Positions 44,519 to 52,672 of a stretch of 64,000 nucleotides of DNA are shown one piece after another (position 1 is the first letter of the stretch; each line of letters opens with the position of its first letter). The DNA is from Palsa-504 sp050011155 (GTDB taxonomy: Bacteria > Actinomycetota > Actinomycetes > Streptosporangiales > Streptosporangiaceae). The position numbers and the translations under genes are program-made. Below the pieces are notes generated by a model. The model was not told where the DNA came from, searched no databases, and saw only the letters and a program-made list of their open reading frames with translations. The stretch lies in assembly GCA_050011155.1 (NCBI GenBank), contig JBEKJP010000058.1, positions 26,177-90,176 of the forward strand, written 5' to 3'.

Positions 44519-46192
44519 ATGACCGCTGCTGCCCCGGCGTTCGCCAGTGCGGGTGAGGCGCTGGCGGTGGCGCGTGCGGCGCTGGGTTACCTGGCTTCGG
44601 CGGATGCGACGGGGATGGGGGATGTGGAGCAGGCGGGCTGCCTGGAGGGCCTGGAGCGGGTTGCCTCGGTGGTGGCTGCGGCGCGGTGCTCGGTGCTGGG
44701 GGCGTTCACCGCCGGGAAAGGGTATGCCGGGGATGCGGATTACAGCCCGCGGTCGTGGCTGATCCGCAAGACGGGGGTCACGCGGGGTGCGGCGGTGTCG
44801 TATACGGCGTGGGCGAAGCGGGCGGTGGCGCATCCGCGGGTGTTCGCGGTGCTGGCCGCGGGGGATGTCTCGGAGTCGTTCGCGCGGACGGTGTGCGTGT
44901 GGACGGACAAGCTGCCGGCGGTGTCGCGGGACAGCGCGGATGCGATCTTGATGGCGGCGGCGGTGGGCGGGCTGGGGCTGCCGGACCTGGCGGTGCTGGC
45001 GAGTGAGATGCTGGCCCGGTGCTGGCGGCCGGATGGGCCTGATGACCCCGCTCAAGAGTCAGGGAATGCGGACAGTCAGCCGGACGGGAGCGGTGAGCCT
45101 GGCGGTCAGCCCGGCGAGAGCGGGGAACCGGCGGGAACGCCCGGTGGCGGGCCGCCGGATGACGGCCGCGATGAGGTGTTCGAGGACCGGGCACTTCGGC
45201 TGCTGGTCACCTTCCAAGGTGCCGGGGTGCTGCACGGGGACCTGACCCCCGAATGCGCGGAGATCGTCAACACCGTCCTGGACGCGCTGGCGGTCCCGGC
45301 CGGGCCGGAGGATGACCGGGATCAGGGGCAGCGGTATCACGACGCGCTGCAGGAGGCGATGACCCGGCTGATCGCGTCGGGGCTGCTGCCGGAGCGGGCC
45401 GGGCAGCCGGTCAAGGCGTGGGTGAACATCTCGCTGGCCGACCTGATGCTCCTCGAGGGCAGTTCCGCGCTGGTGGCGGAGTGGACGGCGGGGCTGCGGG
45501 CCCGGTTCGCCGCGCACCGCGCCGCCTCGGCCGGCGGCGGCGGGGACACCGGCGGGGCATGGCTCGACGCCGATGCCGCCGAGGCCATGACCTGCGATGC
45601 GATGCTGGCGCCGGTAGTAACGGGGGACGTCGACCCTGGCGGGTTCGGGGACCTGGTCCGGCTCTGCGTCGAACTGGACCGGCTCGGCCACGGCACCGGT
45701 GACGCGGCCGGGGACGGCCGCCCGGACGACGGGGACGGCGGGGAAAGCCGGTCCCGCCAGGCCCTGGAGCAGGCCATCGTCGGCAAGGCCGCTGCCCTGC
45801 TGTCCGGACCCGGCGGGCTCGCGTTGTTCCTGCGCCGCCGCCAGCTCGGCGCCCGGCTGGCCGGGCCCAGCCTCCCGCTCGACATCGGCTACAGCGACAC
45901 CGTCCCGGCCTCGATCCGCCGGGCCGTCCGGCTCCGCGACCGGCACTGCCAGTGGGCCGGCGGCTGCGACCAGCCCGCCGCCGCCTGCGATGTGCACCAC
46001 ACGACGCACAAGGCCGACGGCGGGAAGACCAGCCTGAAGGACTGCGTCCTTTTGTGCCGGTTCCACCACCTGATCGCCATCCACCGCTGGGGCTGGACCC
46101 TGGTCGTGAACCCGGACGGAACGACAACCGCCTGGAACAAGGACAAGACCAAGATCCTGCACAGCCACAGCCCACCCGCCCGAGCCGGGTAA
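44519..46192 (+). CDS. HNH endonuclease, DUF222/13E12 repeat family
   Basis: 557 residues. DUF222 covers roughly residues 30-440, interrupted by a Gly/Pro/Asp-rich insert at about 180-225. The HNH module is at about 475-530: RDRHCQWAGGC, CDVHHTTHKADGG, TSLKDCVLLCRFHHLIAIHR. All zinc and catalytic positions are present and the tail is normal, unlike the copy at 2.6-4.2 kb, from which it is clearly diverged. The gene is bracketed by two same-strand copies of a peptidase gene's 3' end and has an unusually strong ribosome site. A mobile or homing-like history is inferred. Confidence 0.9.
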   Translation: MTAAAPAFASAGEALAVARAALGYLASADATGMGDVEQAGCLEGLERVASVVAAARCSVLGAFTAGKGYAGDADYSPRSWLIRKTGVTRGAAVSYTAWAKRAVAHPRVFAVLAAGDVSESFARTVCVWTDKLPAVSRDSADAILMAAAVGGLGLPDLAVLASEMLARCWRPDGPDDPAQESGNADSQPDGSGEPGGQPGESGEPAGTPGGGPPDDGRDEVFEDRALRLLVTFQGAGVLHGDLTPECAEIVNTVLDALAVPAGPEDDRDQGQRYHDALQEAMTRLIASGLLPERAGQPVKAWVNISLADLMLLEGSSALVAEWTAGLRARFAAHRAASAGGGGDTGGAWLDADAAEAMTCDAMLAPVVTGDVDPGGFGDLVRLCVELDRLGHGTGDAAGDGRPDDGDGGESRSRQALEQAIVGKAAALLSGPGGLALFLRRRQLGARLAGPSLPLDIGYSDTVPASIRRAVRLRDRHCQWAGGCDQPAAACDVHHTTHKADGGKTSLKDCVLLCRFHHLIAIHRWGWTLVVNPDGTTTAWNKDKTKILHSHSPPARAG

Positions 46193-46223
46193 CCCACCCG
46201 GGTCGACACCGCCGATCCGATCT

Positions 46224-46963
46224 CTAGGTCTGGACGGCGGCCCCAGCCGGGAACGGACGGGGCGGCTCCGCACCGTCCAGGGCGGCTCCGCACCGTCCAG
46301 GACCCAGGCCTGCTGTCGGCCGTGCACCTGCCAGCGGCGGCCGGCGCCGGTCATGTCGACGATCGCAGTGTCCTCGTCGATCCCGAGCACCGTGGTCCCC
46401 GGCGGCGCGCCCGCCGTGGCCCGCGTGACCAGGTCCGGCGCCCAGGAGACCATCCGGTCGAAGTGCGGCAGGACGCGCAGGTGCGGCAGCACACCGAGAC
46501 CGGGCTCCGGGTCGCTGGGCGGGTCGCGGACCGCGGGGACCCAGTCGGTGAGCGCGATCGCCCCCGCCGAGCACCCGGCCAGCGCCGCGCCGGCCCGCCA
46601 GGCCGCCTCGATGGCGGCCCAGACTCGCGTCCCGCGCAGCGTCCGGGCCAGGAACCGCGGGTTCCCGCCGGACAGGTAGATCAGGCCGGCCCCGGCGATC
46701 AGCGCGGCCAGGTCCTCGGATCCGGCCTCGTCGCGGTCCCTGACCACTACCGGCACCTGTTTCACTCCGAGCCGTTCGGCCTGGGCCGCGCCCAGGCCGA
46801 GCCAGTACCGCAGCCGCTCCTCGCCCTCGGGCGCGGCCGCGGTGGGGAGCTGCACGTAACGGGGCGGGCGGCCCGCGATCAGCGCGCCCTCGACGTCCGC
46901 CATGACCGGCAGGTACTCGCCGCTGCCCACGAGCGCGAGAGGTCCCGGTCCCTGTGGCTGCAT
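46224..46963 (-). CDS. Peptidase E/cyanophycinase-like (S51 family) hydrolase, frameshifted near the end
   Basis: About 245 residues. LALVGSGEYLPVM, LIYLSGGNPRFLARTL and the nucleophile elbow LAGCSAGAIAL (Ser) are S51 features, with HFDRMVSW downstream. A perfect 20-bp tandem duplication (46261-46300) lies in the last 30 codons. With both copies the frame misses its stop and runs antisense through the HNH gene to 45059; with one copy it ends PFPAGAAVQT at TAG 46224-46226. The natural end is therefore taken as 46224. Substrate unknown; Asp-X dipeptides or cyanophycin-like polymers are family substrates. Confidence 0.82.
46261..46300. repeat. Perfect 20-bp tandem duplication in peptidase gene
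   Basis: GGCGGCTCCGCACCGTCCAG occurs at 46261-46280 and 46281-46300. It is absent from the truncated duplicate at 44 kb and shifts the frame of the full gene. Confidence 0.95.
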
Positions 46964-46979
46964 GGCCTCACGCTAGCGC

Positions 46980-47513
46980 TCACCTGAGCAGCTTGTGCAC
47001 CTCGCGGAACTTCGGGTGCCGAGCGTCACGGAGCCATTCGAACAGAACCATCTCCGACGTCACGATCTCCGCGCCGTGCTGGCGGGCCCGCGCGAGGGCA
47101 GCCTCCCGGTCGGCCGGATAGCGCGAGCCGGTGGCGTCCGCGGCCAGGGCCACCCGGCGGCCGGCCGCCAGCAGGTCGAGCACCGTCTGCAGCACGCACA
47201 CGTGCGTCTCGACCCCGGCCACCACGACCTGCCCGCCGCCGGGTGGCAGCAGCTCGGCGAAGCCGGGGTCGCCCGCGGCGGAGAACGCTGTCTTGGCCAG
47301 GACCGCCTGCGGGTAGCCGGCCAGCGGCGGCACCGTGGGTCCCAGGCCCTTGGGATGCTGCTCGGTCGCGCGGACCGGCACGTCGAGCAGCGCCGCCGCC
47401 TCCGCCAGCCGGACGGCCCGGGCCACGACCGTCTCGTGATCGGCGATGACAGGCATGAGCCGCTCCTGCAGGTCGATCAGCAGCAGGACGGCGCCTTCGG
47501 CGGTGAGCACCAT
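46980..47513 (-). CDS. Isochorismatase-family cysteine hydrolase
   Basis: 177 residues. The catalytic triad is visible: Asp in LLIDLQERL, Lys in VLAKTAFSA, and Cys in VETHVCVLQT, with the cis-peptide residue before it. The family includes nicotinamidases, isochorismatases and carbamoylases; the short form here resembles ycaC-like hydrolases. It lies 16 bases upstream of the peptidase gene on the same strand and may be co-transcribed with it. Substrate undefined. Confidence 0.92.
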   Translation of the reverse strand: MVLTAEGAVLLLIDLQERLMPVIADHETVVARAVRLAEAAALLDVPVRATEQHPKGLGPTVPPLAGYPQAVLAKTAFSAAGDPGFAELLPPGGGQVVVAGVETHVCVLQTVLDLLAAGRRVALAADATGSRYPADREAALARARQHGAEIVTSEMVLFEWLRDARHPKFREVHKLLR

Positions 47514-47613
47514 TTTCCCGACGCTACGCCACCTGCGCCGACGCGGCCAGAAATGTCACTGGCCGGCGAGAGGATGAGGTTGTCACGAAGAGCAGATATT
47601 ACGGAGAGCAGAG

Positions 47614-48135
47614 ATGGCAGCAGGCGACACCCAGATCACGATCGCGGGCAACCTCGTGGACGACCCGGAGCTGAGGTTCACCCCGTCGGGGCAGCCGGTG
47701 GCGAAGTTCCGGGTGGCGTCCACGCCCCGGTTCCTCGACAAGAACACGAACGAGTGGAAGGACGGCGACAGCCTGTTCCTGACCTGCAACGTGTGGCGGC
47801 AGGCGGCCGAGAACGTGGCCGAGAGCCTGACCCGCGGGACGCGGGTAATCGTGTCCGGACGGCTGCGGCAGCGGTCGTACGAGACCAAGGAGGGCGAGAA
47901 GCGGACCGTGTACGAGGTCGAGGTCGACGACGTCGGCCCGTCCCTGCGGAACGCCTCGGCCAAGGTCAACAAGTTGGCCAGGAGCGGCGGGTCCGGCGGC
48001 GGTGGCGGTCGCCCGTCCGGCGGTCAGGGGGGCGGCGGTCAAGGAGGCGGCAGCCAGGGAGGCGGCGGCCGAGGGGACGACGCCGACCCGTGGGCGTCCG
48101 ACAGCGGCAGCTTCTCCGACGAGCCCCCCTTCTGA
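47614..48135 (+). CDS. ssb: Single-stranded DNA-binding protein
   Basis: 173 residues. The OB fold covers 1-115 (ITIAGNLVDDPELRFTPSGQPVAKFRVAS, LTCNVWRQAAENVAESLTRGTRVIVSGRL). A Gly-rich linker (about 122-150) leads to the acidic interaction tip DEPPF. This is a second-type SSB, standing alone rather than in the rpsF-ssb-rpsR-rplI cluster, so it is probably the paralog used in stress or natural competence-like DNA processing; that assignment is inference. The preceding leader contains GGAGAGCAGAG before ATG 47614. Confidence 0.93.
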   Translation: MAAGDTQITIAGNLVDDPELRFTPSGQPVAKFRVASTPRFLDKNTNEWKDGDSLFLTCNVWRQAAENVAESLTRGTRVIVSGRLRQRSYETKEGEKRTVYEVEVDDVGPSLRNASAKVNKLARSGGSGGGGGRPSGGQGGGGQGGGSQGGGGRGDDADPWASDSGSFSDEPPF

Positions 48136-48138
48136 CCT

Positions 48139-49453
48139 TCAGCCGCCGTACCGGGCGCGCAACTCGTGCTTGAGCACCTTGCCCGAGGCGTTGCGGGGTA
48201 GTTCGGCCAGGACGACGAGGCCGGTTGGTTTCTTGCAGGAGGCCAGCCGGCCCGCCGTCCAGCCGGTGAGATCTTCAAGGGTGGGCGGCGCGGCCGGGTC
48301 GGCGGGGACCACGACCGCGATCGGGGTCTCGCCCCACTTCTCGTGCCGGGCGCTGACGATCGCGACGTCGGCGATCGCCGGGTGGCCGGACAGGACGTTC
48401 TCGACCTCGGCGCAGTAGATGTTCTCGCCGCCGGAGATGATCATGTCCTTCTTCCGGTCGACGACGTAGAGGAACCCCCGTCGTCCTCCCGGACCAGGTC
48501 GCCGGAGTGGAACCAGCCACCGGAGAACGCCTCCTCGGTGGCGGCCGGGTTGTTCCAGTAACCGGCCATCAGGCTGGGCCCGCGGTAGACGATCTCGCCG
48601 ACCTCGCCGCGCGGCATGTCGTTCATCAGGTCGTCCACGATCCGGGTGGCGATGGTGGGGATCGGCTTGCCCACCGAGCCGATCTTGCGGACCGCGTCGG
48701 CGCTCGGCAGCGCCGTCGTCACCGGCGACATCTCGGTCTGGCCGAACACCGAGATGATCTCCGCGGCCGGGAAGGTCTTGGCCATGGTCTCTAGTAGGGG
48801 CACCGTGGCAGGCGCGACACCCCAGGAAATCGTGCGCAGCGACCGGGTGCGCCGGGTGACGTCGGGGTGGGCACACAGCACCTGCCACTGGGCCGGCCCC
48901 AGGAACAGCGAGGTGACGCCCTCGGCCTCGATGACGTCCAGCGTGGTCTGCGCGTCGAACGGCGCGGTGGGCATATGGCGGTCTCGGACTCGGCGGGCGA
49001 CGCCGCAGCCAGCAGGTCCTCTTAGGATCCGTCCGGCCCGGTCGTGATCACGGGTGCCGGTCCGGCCTGGGCTGCCGCCGCCTCAGCGAGCGGGGCGAGC
49101 AGCGGGTCGGTGACGACGAGCGAGGTGCCGCTGTCCTGCAGGATGTGGGCGGCCTCGGCCGGGGCGAGGCGGATGTTGACCGGGACGGCGATCGCCCCGA
49201 GGGCGTTCGCGGCGAGAACCGATTCTCCGAACTCGGGCCGGTTCGTCATCAGGACCGCGACCCGGTCGCCCAGGCGCACCCCCTGCCCGGCGAACGCCGC
49301 GGCGGCCCGGCGTACCCGGTCGTGCAGCCGGGCCCAGGTGATCGATTCGCCCTCGTACCGGATCGCGACCGCGTCCGGGATGGCGAAGGCGTGCCGGGCG
49401 ACGTGATCGGCCCAGTGCGCGCCGCTGAACGGCAGCCGGGACGGGTGCATCAT
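48139..49453 (-). pseudogene. Acyl-CoA synthetase (FadD-like), multiply inactivated
   Basis: ATG 49453 with GGAGGA opens an ANL enzyme: AIRYEGESITWARLHDRVRR, VAVLMTNRPEFGE. After PVITTGPDGS a TAA (49022-49024) interrupts; in-frame EDLLAAASPAESET continues and then about 80-100 codons, including the AMP-binding P-loop, are deleted near 48975. The next piece reads VTSLFLGPAQWQVL, ISVFGQTEMSPV and GEVGEIVYRGPSLMAGYW. A one-base loss near 48487 (DDGG / FLYVVDRKKDMIISGGENIY) shifts frame again; the C-terminal NASGKVLKHELR with the catalytic Lys ends at 48139. Three separate lesions exclude activity. Confidence 0.88.
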
Positions 49454-49467
49454 GGTCCTCCTCTGCC

Positions 49468-49824
49468 TCATAGTGAAGCACGGGGCCCGCCGGAGAAGGG
49501 CGGCTTCCTGGCGTTGGCCGACCGGCGGCGGCCTTCCTCGATCCAGGCCGGGATGGCGGCCGGGTCGGCTCCGGCCTGGCGGCACAGCCACGCCGCGCAC
49601 CGGGCCAGCGGCTCGTCCAGTTCGCCCTCCGAGGTCCCCTCGAAGATCCCCGCCACCTCGGCCAGCAGGTCGGCCCGGCCGTCCGCTAGCCCGCGCAGGC
49701 CGGCCAGCGCGGCCGTCTCTTCCTCCCGGCTGAGGCGCCGCCACCTCGCGTGATGCCGCGCCTCCCCGGCCAGCTGCGCCACCAGAATCCGGTCAGCCTC
49801 CGGCCCCAACCCTCGATCACCCAT
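49468..49824 (-). CDS. Conserved hypothetical actinobacterial protein
   Basis: 118 residues, mostly helical: ILVAQLAGEARHHARWRRLSREEETAALAGL, then ADLLAEVAGIFEGTSEG and AAWLCRQAGADPAAIPAWIEEGRRR. I have seen this pattern in actinomycete proteins of unknown function; no catalytic motif is visible. It lies 10 bases after the natural stop of the enolase-superfamily gene and 14 bases before the acyl-CoA ligase pseudogene, all on the same strand, which suggests one operon. Confidence 0.75.
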   Translation of the reverse strand: MGDRGLGPEADRILVAQLAGEARHHARWRRLSREEETAALAGLRGLADGRADLLAEVAGIFEGTSEGELDEPLARCAAWLCRQAGADPAAIPAWIEEGRRRSANARKPPFSGGPRASL

Positions 49825-49834
49825 CCGAATAGTG

Positions 49835-51077
49835 TCACTGAACAGCAGCGATATCGCCAGTAACCAGCGCCAGTAACCAGCGCCAGTAACCGGCCGTCCC
49901 AGGGTCGGCGGCTGGTAATCACGTCATCGTTGAGCTCGATGCCGAACCCGGGGCGCCGGGGCAGCGTGAACGCCCCGGCGGCCGGCTCGGGTGGCGTCGC
50001 CTCGAAGCGGTGCAGGCCGGGCGCGATGCGGTAGAGGTACTCGGCCATCGGGCAGGTCCCCGGCGACTGGCTGGCGATCACGTGGATGGCCGCGTGCAGG
50101 CCGTGCCCGTGCGGGATGACCGGCACGCCGAACGTCTCGGCCAGGGCGCAGATACGGGTCAGCTCAGTGACGCCGCCGCACCATTCCGGGTCCGGCTGCA
50201 GCACGGTGAGCAGCCGCTGGCTCAGGAACGGCAGCACGTCCGGCCGGTCGTACAGGTGCTCGCCGGCCGCCAGCGGTATCTCGGTCTTGTCGCGGAGCGC
50301 GGCATAGGCATCCACCTGGCTGGGCGCGAACGGCTCCTCCAGCCAGCCCGGCCGGACGTGCGCCACCGCCTGGGACCAGGCGATGGCGTACGGCAAGTCC
50401 CAGCTCATGAAGGCGTCGAACATCAGCGGCACATCCGGGCCGACCGCATCCCGTATCGTCTCGGCCAGGGCGATGTTGGCCCGCATCCCGTCGGCTCCGC
50501 TGCCCCGGCCGTGGGCAGGGAACCATTTCTGGCCCGCGAACCCCATCCCGGCCAGCTCCCGGGCCAGGGTCCGCACCGTGGCGGCATCGTGCGGCGCGCC
50601 GAGCGTGCTGACGTAGGCCGGCACGCTGGCCCGGCCGGAACCGCCCAGCAGCTGCCAGACCGGCGCGTCGAAGGCCCGGCCGCGCAGGTCCCACAGCGCG
50701 TTGTCGGCCGCGCTGATGGCCAGCTTGAGGTGACCGTGCCGGGAGTGCCGGTCCAGCCGCTGCATCTTGTCCCACAGCGTGGCGCCGGCCAGGGCGTCCT
50801 GACCCGCCAGGAACGGTGCCAGGATCCGGGTCAGCGGCCACGCCGCCGCCAGGTCCACCGGGCCGTAGCAGCCCTGTGGCCCCTGCCGCGTCGTGATCCT
50901 GACGTACAAGGCCTCGACGATGGCCGCCGGATCGGGCTCCGCGGGCGCCCGGGCCGGCTCACCCGGCGCGCGGTAGACATCCAGCGGCACGACCTGCCAC
51001 TGCACCGGATACGGGAACCGGCCCGCCGGCCCCCGGACCGCTTCCACCTCGACCGCGGCGATCGTCAGCTCAGGCAT
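49835..51077 (-). CDS. Enolase-superfamily enzyme (mandelate racemase/muconate lactonizing group), frameshifted tail
   Basis: About 410 residues. The N-terminal capping domain is followed by the barrel: KLAISAADNALWDLRGRAFDAPVWQLLGG, GQKWFP (KxK position changed), metal ligands in LMFDAFMSWD, WLEEPFAP and AAGEHLYD, and HGHGLHAA in the histidine position. Sugar-acid dehydratases and racemases share this set; substrate unknown. The 13-bp tandem repeat at 49855-49891 shifts the frame so that reading runs on to 49686. With one unit less it ends LLALVTGDIAAVQ at TGA 49835-49837, 10 bases before the next gene. ATG 51077 is the start. Confidence 0.85.
49855..49891. repeat. 13-bp tandem repeat, 2.8 units, at a gene 3' end
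   Basis: CGCCAGTAACCAG at 49855-49867 and 49868-49880, then CGCCAGTAACC to 49891. It lies in the last codons of the enolase-superfamily gene and changes its frame. Confidence 0.93.
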
Positions 51078-51364
51078 GCCGCCGGTTCTACCACAACCTG
51101 CTGCCTGCGTAGCAGCAGATGCCCGCGGCGGAACCGTTCCTGCTCGCGGGGCTCGCGCAGCATCCGGCCGACTTCGGTGAACCGCGCCTGCCACGCTAGC
51201 GCGGCGAGGTCGTCGATGGGCCACCGGAACGCGGACGCGACTTTGTGATCGAAGGCCGTTACCGGGCCGCCTTCGGCCTCGAACGCGGCCAGCACCGCCC
51301 GGTCCAGCGGAAGCTGATCCAGCTCATCCTGGACGAAGTCCGCGTAGGAGACAGCGACGGCGTC
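51065..51364 (-). pseudogene. SAM-dependent methyltransferase remnant
   Basis: After a TAG (51365-51367) the frame reads AVAVSYADFVQDELDQLPLD and RAVLAAFE, the start of a class I methyltransferase, then jumps straight to TAFDHKVASAFRWPIDDLAAL and FTEVGRMLREPREQERFRRG, its C-terminal end. The SAM-binding core (DVGCGPG region) and about 130 codons are missing and there is no good start codon. Its end overlaps the first codons of the enolase-superfamily gene. Confidence 0.72.
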
Positions 51365-51367
51365 CTA

Positions 51368-51805
51368 GGCCGCCGCCACCGCCAGGCGCGAGGAAGCTCC
51401 GGTCACAACGGACGATACTAACAATCCTGACCTCAGTCACAGTAGCAACTCTGGCAACGGCTTCTTAGGGTGCCGCCTTGGGCGCGACGGCATGAAACCC
51501 GTAGTTCAGCGCGTCAGAACGCACTCGAAGCCCGGTTTCATAAACGTGTCTGTCGGCGGGCGCACTCATGATCAATTTGAGTGAGGAGCTGCCGGAAGTA
51601 AGCCCGAGCGAGATCGCACCACGCGTGGCCAGTTTTAACAGTGACCGTGTTCGCGGACAGAAACTCGCAGCTTCCTGCGAGTTGCGATCAGTGATCACCT
51701 CGTACCTTCATCCTGTGAGGTCAGTGTGGCTGTTGGTACGCCTTCTACGAGATACCCCCTAGTTACTACGCCGCGCTGTGTCAGCGGACGGTTGCGGCGA
51801 GCTGG
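51368..51805. other. Lower-GC intergenic stretch, no supported gene
   Basis: About 440 bases with clearly lower GC than the flanks. Short frames on both strands (51465-51698 minus, 51568-51762 plus) lack ribosome sites and codon bias and are not accepted. A perfect hairpin AACTCGCAG-CTTC-CTGCGAGTT lies at 51662-51683 and a second short palindrome GATCAGTGATC follows at 51686-51696. These could terminate the phytanoyl dioxygenase transcript from the right or belong to an unrecognised RNA. Confidence 0.5.
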
Positions 51806-52621
51806 TCATAGCGGCGGGACCGGGTAGACCAGGGGGTTCAGGGACTGGTCGGCGAGGCGGTCGCCGGGGCGGAGGCGGGCGGTCTCCTCGGCGGTGTAGA
51901 TGTCTTGCTGGCCGTTGAAAGTCGCGCCGTCGGGCATGTAGGCGACGGTCATGGCGAACCGCTGCCGGGGTGTCATGTTGGCGCCGGCGCCGTGCGCGGT
52001 CAGGCCGTTGTGCGCCACCGCGCTGCCCGCCGGTACCGGGCAGAAGACCGGGTCGACGTCTTTCCACTGCGGGTAGACCTCGAACAGCGCGCCGAGTTCG
52101 GGGCCGATGTCGGCGTTGTCGAAGCGCTGCTCCCGCTGGGAGCCCGGGATGTACCCCAGGCAGCCGTTCTGCAAGGTAGCGTCGTCCATCGCAATCCAGA
52201 TGGTCAGCGCGTCGGCGGAGGTGAAGGCCCAGAACGGCACGTCGACGTGGAACGCGGTCGGGTTACCGTACGGCTCCTTGACCAGCGCCTGGTCTAGGTA
52301 GACGCGTACCCCGGCGGAGCCGGACAGGTCGGCCGCGATCCGGCCCAGGCCTGGGCTCAGCACCAGCGGCCGGACCGCCTCGTCGGTTTTCCACAGGTTG
52401 ATCTTCTGGGTGAACACCCGGTCGTAGTACTCGTGCTCGCGATGGAAGAACTCCGCGTACCGCGTGCCCGGCTCCGGCAGCCGCCCCTCCCGCCGGGCCA
52501 CCGCCTGACTCAGCGTCGCCCGCCAGGCCATCACCTCGGCCGGGTCCAGCACGTCGGGCAGGACCACGAAGCCGTCCCGCCGGTACTGCTCGATCTCCCC
52601 CGCGGTCGCGTATCCCCGCAT
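51806..52621 (-). CDS. Phytanoyl-CoA dioxygenase-family Fe(II)/2-oxoglutarate oxygenase
   Basis: 271 residues. RRDGFVVLPDVLDPAEV is the family N-terminus. The iron site is HVDVPFWAF (His-x-Asp) and the distal His in LTAHGAGANMTPRQRFAMTV, with the following Arg for 2-oxoglutarate. GCLGYIPGSQ is a typical strand. Substrate unknown. It lies 30 bases downstream of the GMC oxidoreductase stop on the same strand, separated by a 14-bp triple repeat, so the two are probably one operon acting on a common alcohol or hydroxylated product. Confidence 0.92.
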   Translation of the reverse strand: MRGYATAGEIEQYRRDGFVVLPDVLDPAEVMAWRATLSQAVARREGRLPEPGTRYAEFFHREHEYYDRVFTQKINLWKTDEAVRPLVLSPGLGRIAADLSGSAGVRVYLDQALVKEPYGNPTAFHVDVPFWAFTSADALTIWIAMDDATLQNGCLGYIPGSQREQRFDNADIGPELGALFEVYPQWKDVDPVFCPVPAGSAVAHNGLTAHGAGANMTPRQRFAMTVAYMPDGATFNGQQDIYTAEETARLRPGDRLADQSLNPLVYPVPPL

Positions 52622-52630
52622 CTCAGCGCT

Positions 52631-52672
52631 CCATGATCAAGGCGCCATGATCAAGGCGCCATGATCAAGGCG
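52631..52672. repeat. 14-bp perfect triple tandem repeat at the GMC gene end
   Basis: CCATGATCAAGGCG occurs at 52631-52644, 52645-52658 and 52659-52672. The TGA stop of the GMC oxidoreductase (52651-52653) lies in the second unit; each unit read in frame gives LIMA, so unit number sets the C-terminus. Confidence 0.95.

Noticed and set aside
45059..46223. C-terminal extension of the peptidase frame antisense to the HNH gene, as a real domain
   Set aside because: It arises only from the 20-bp duplication frameshift and mirrors the HNH coding sequence.
51465..51762. Two small overlapping frames in the lower-GC gap (77 codons minus, 64 codons plus)
   Set aside because: No ribosome site, no codon bias, no recognisable motif; treated as intergenic.
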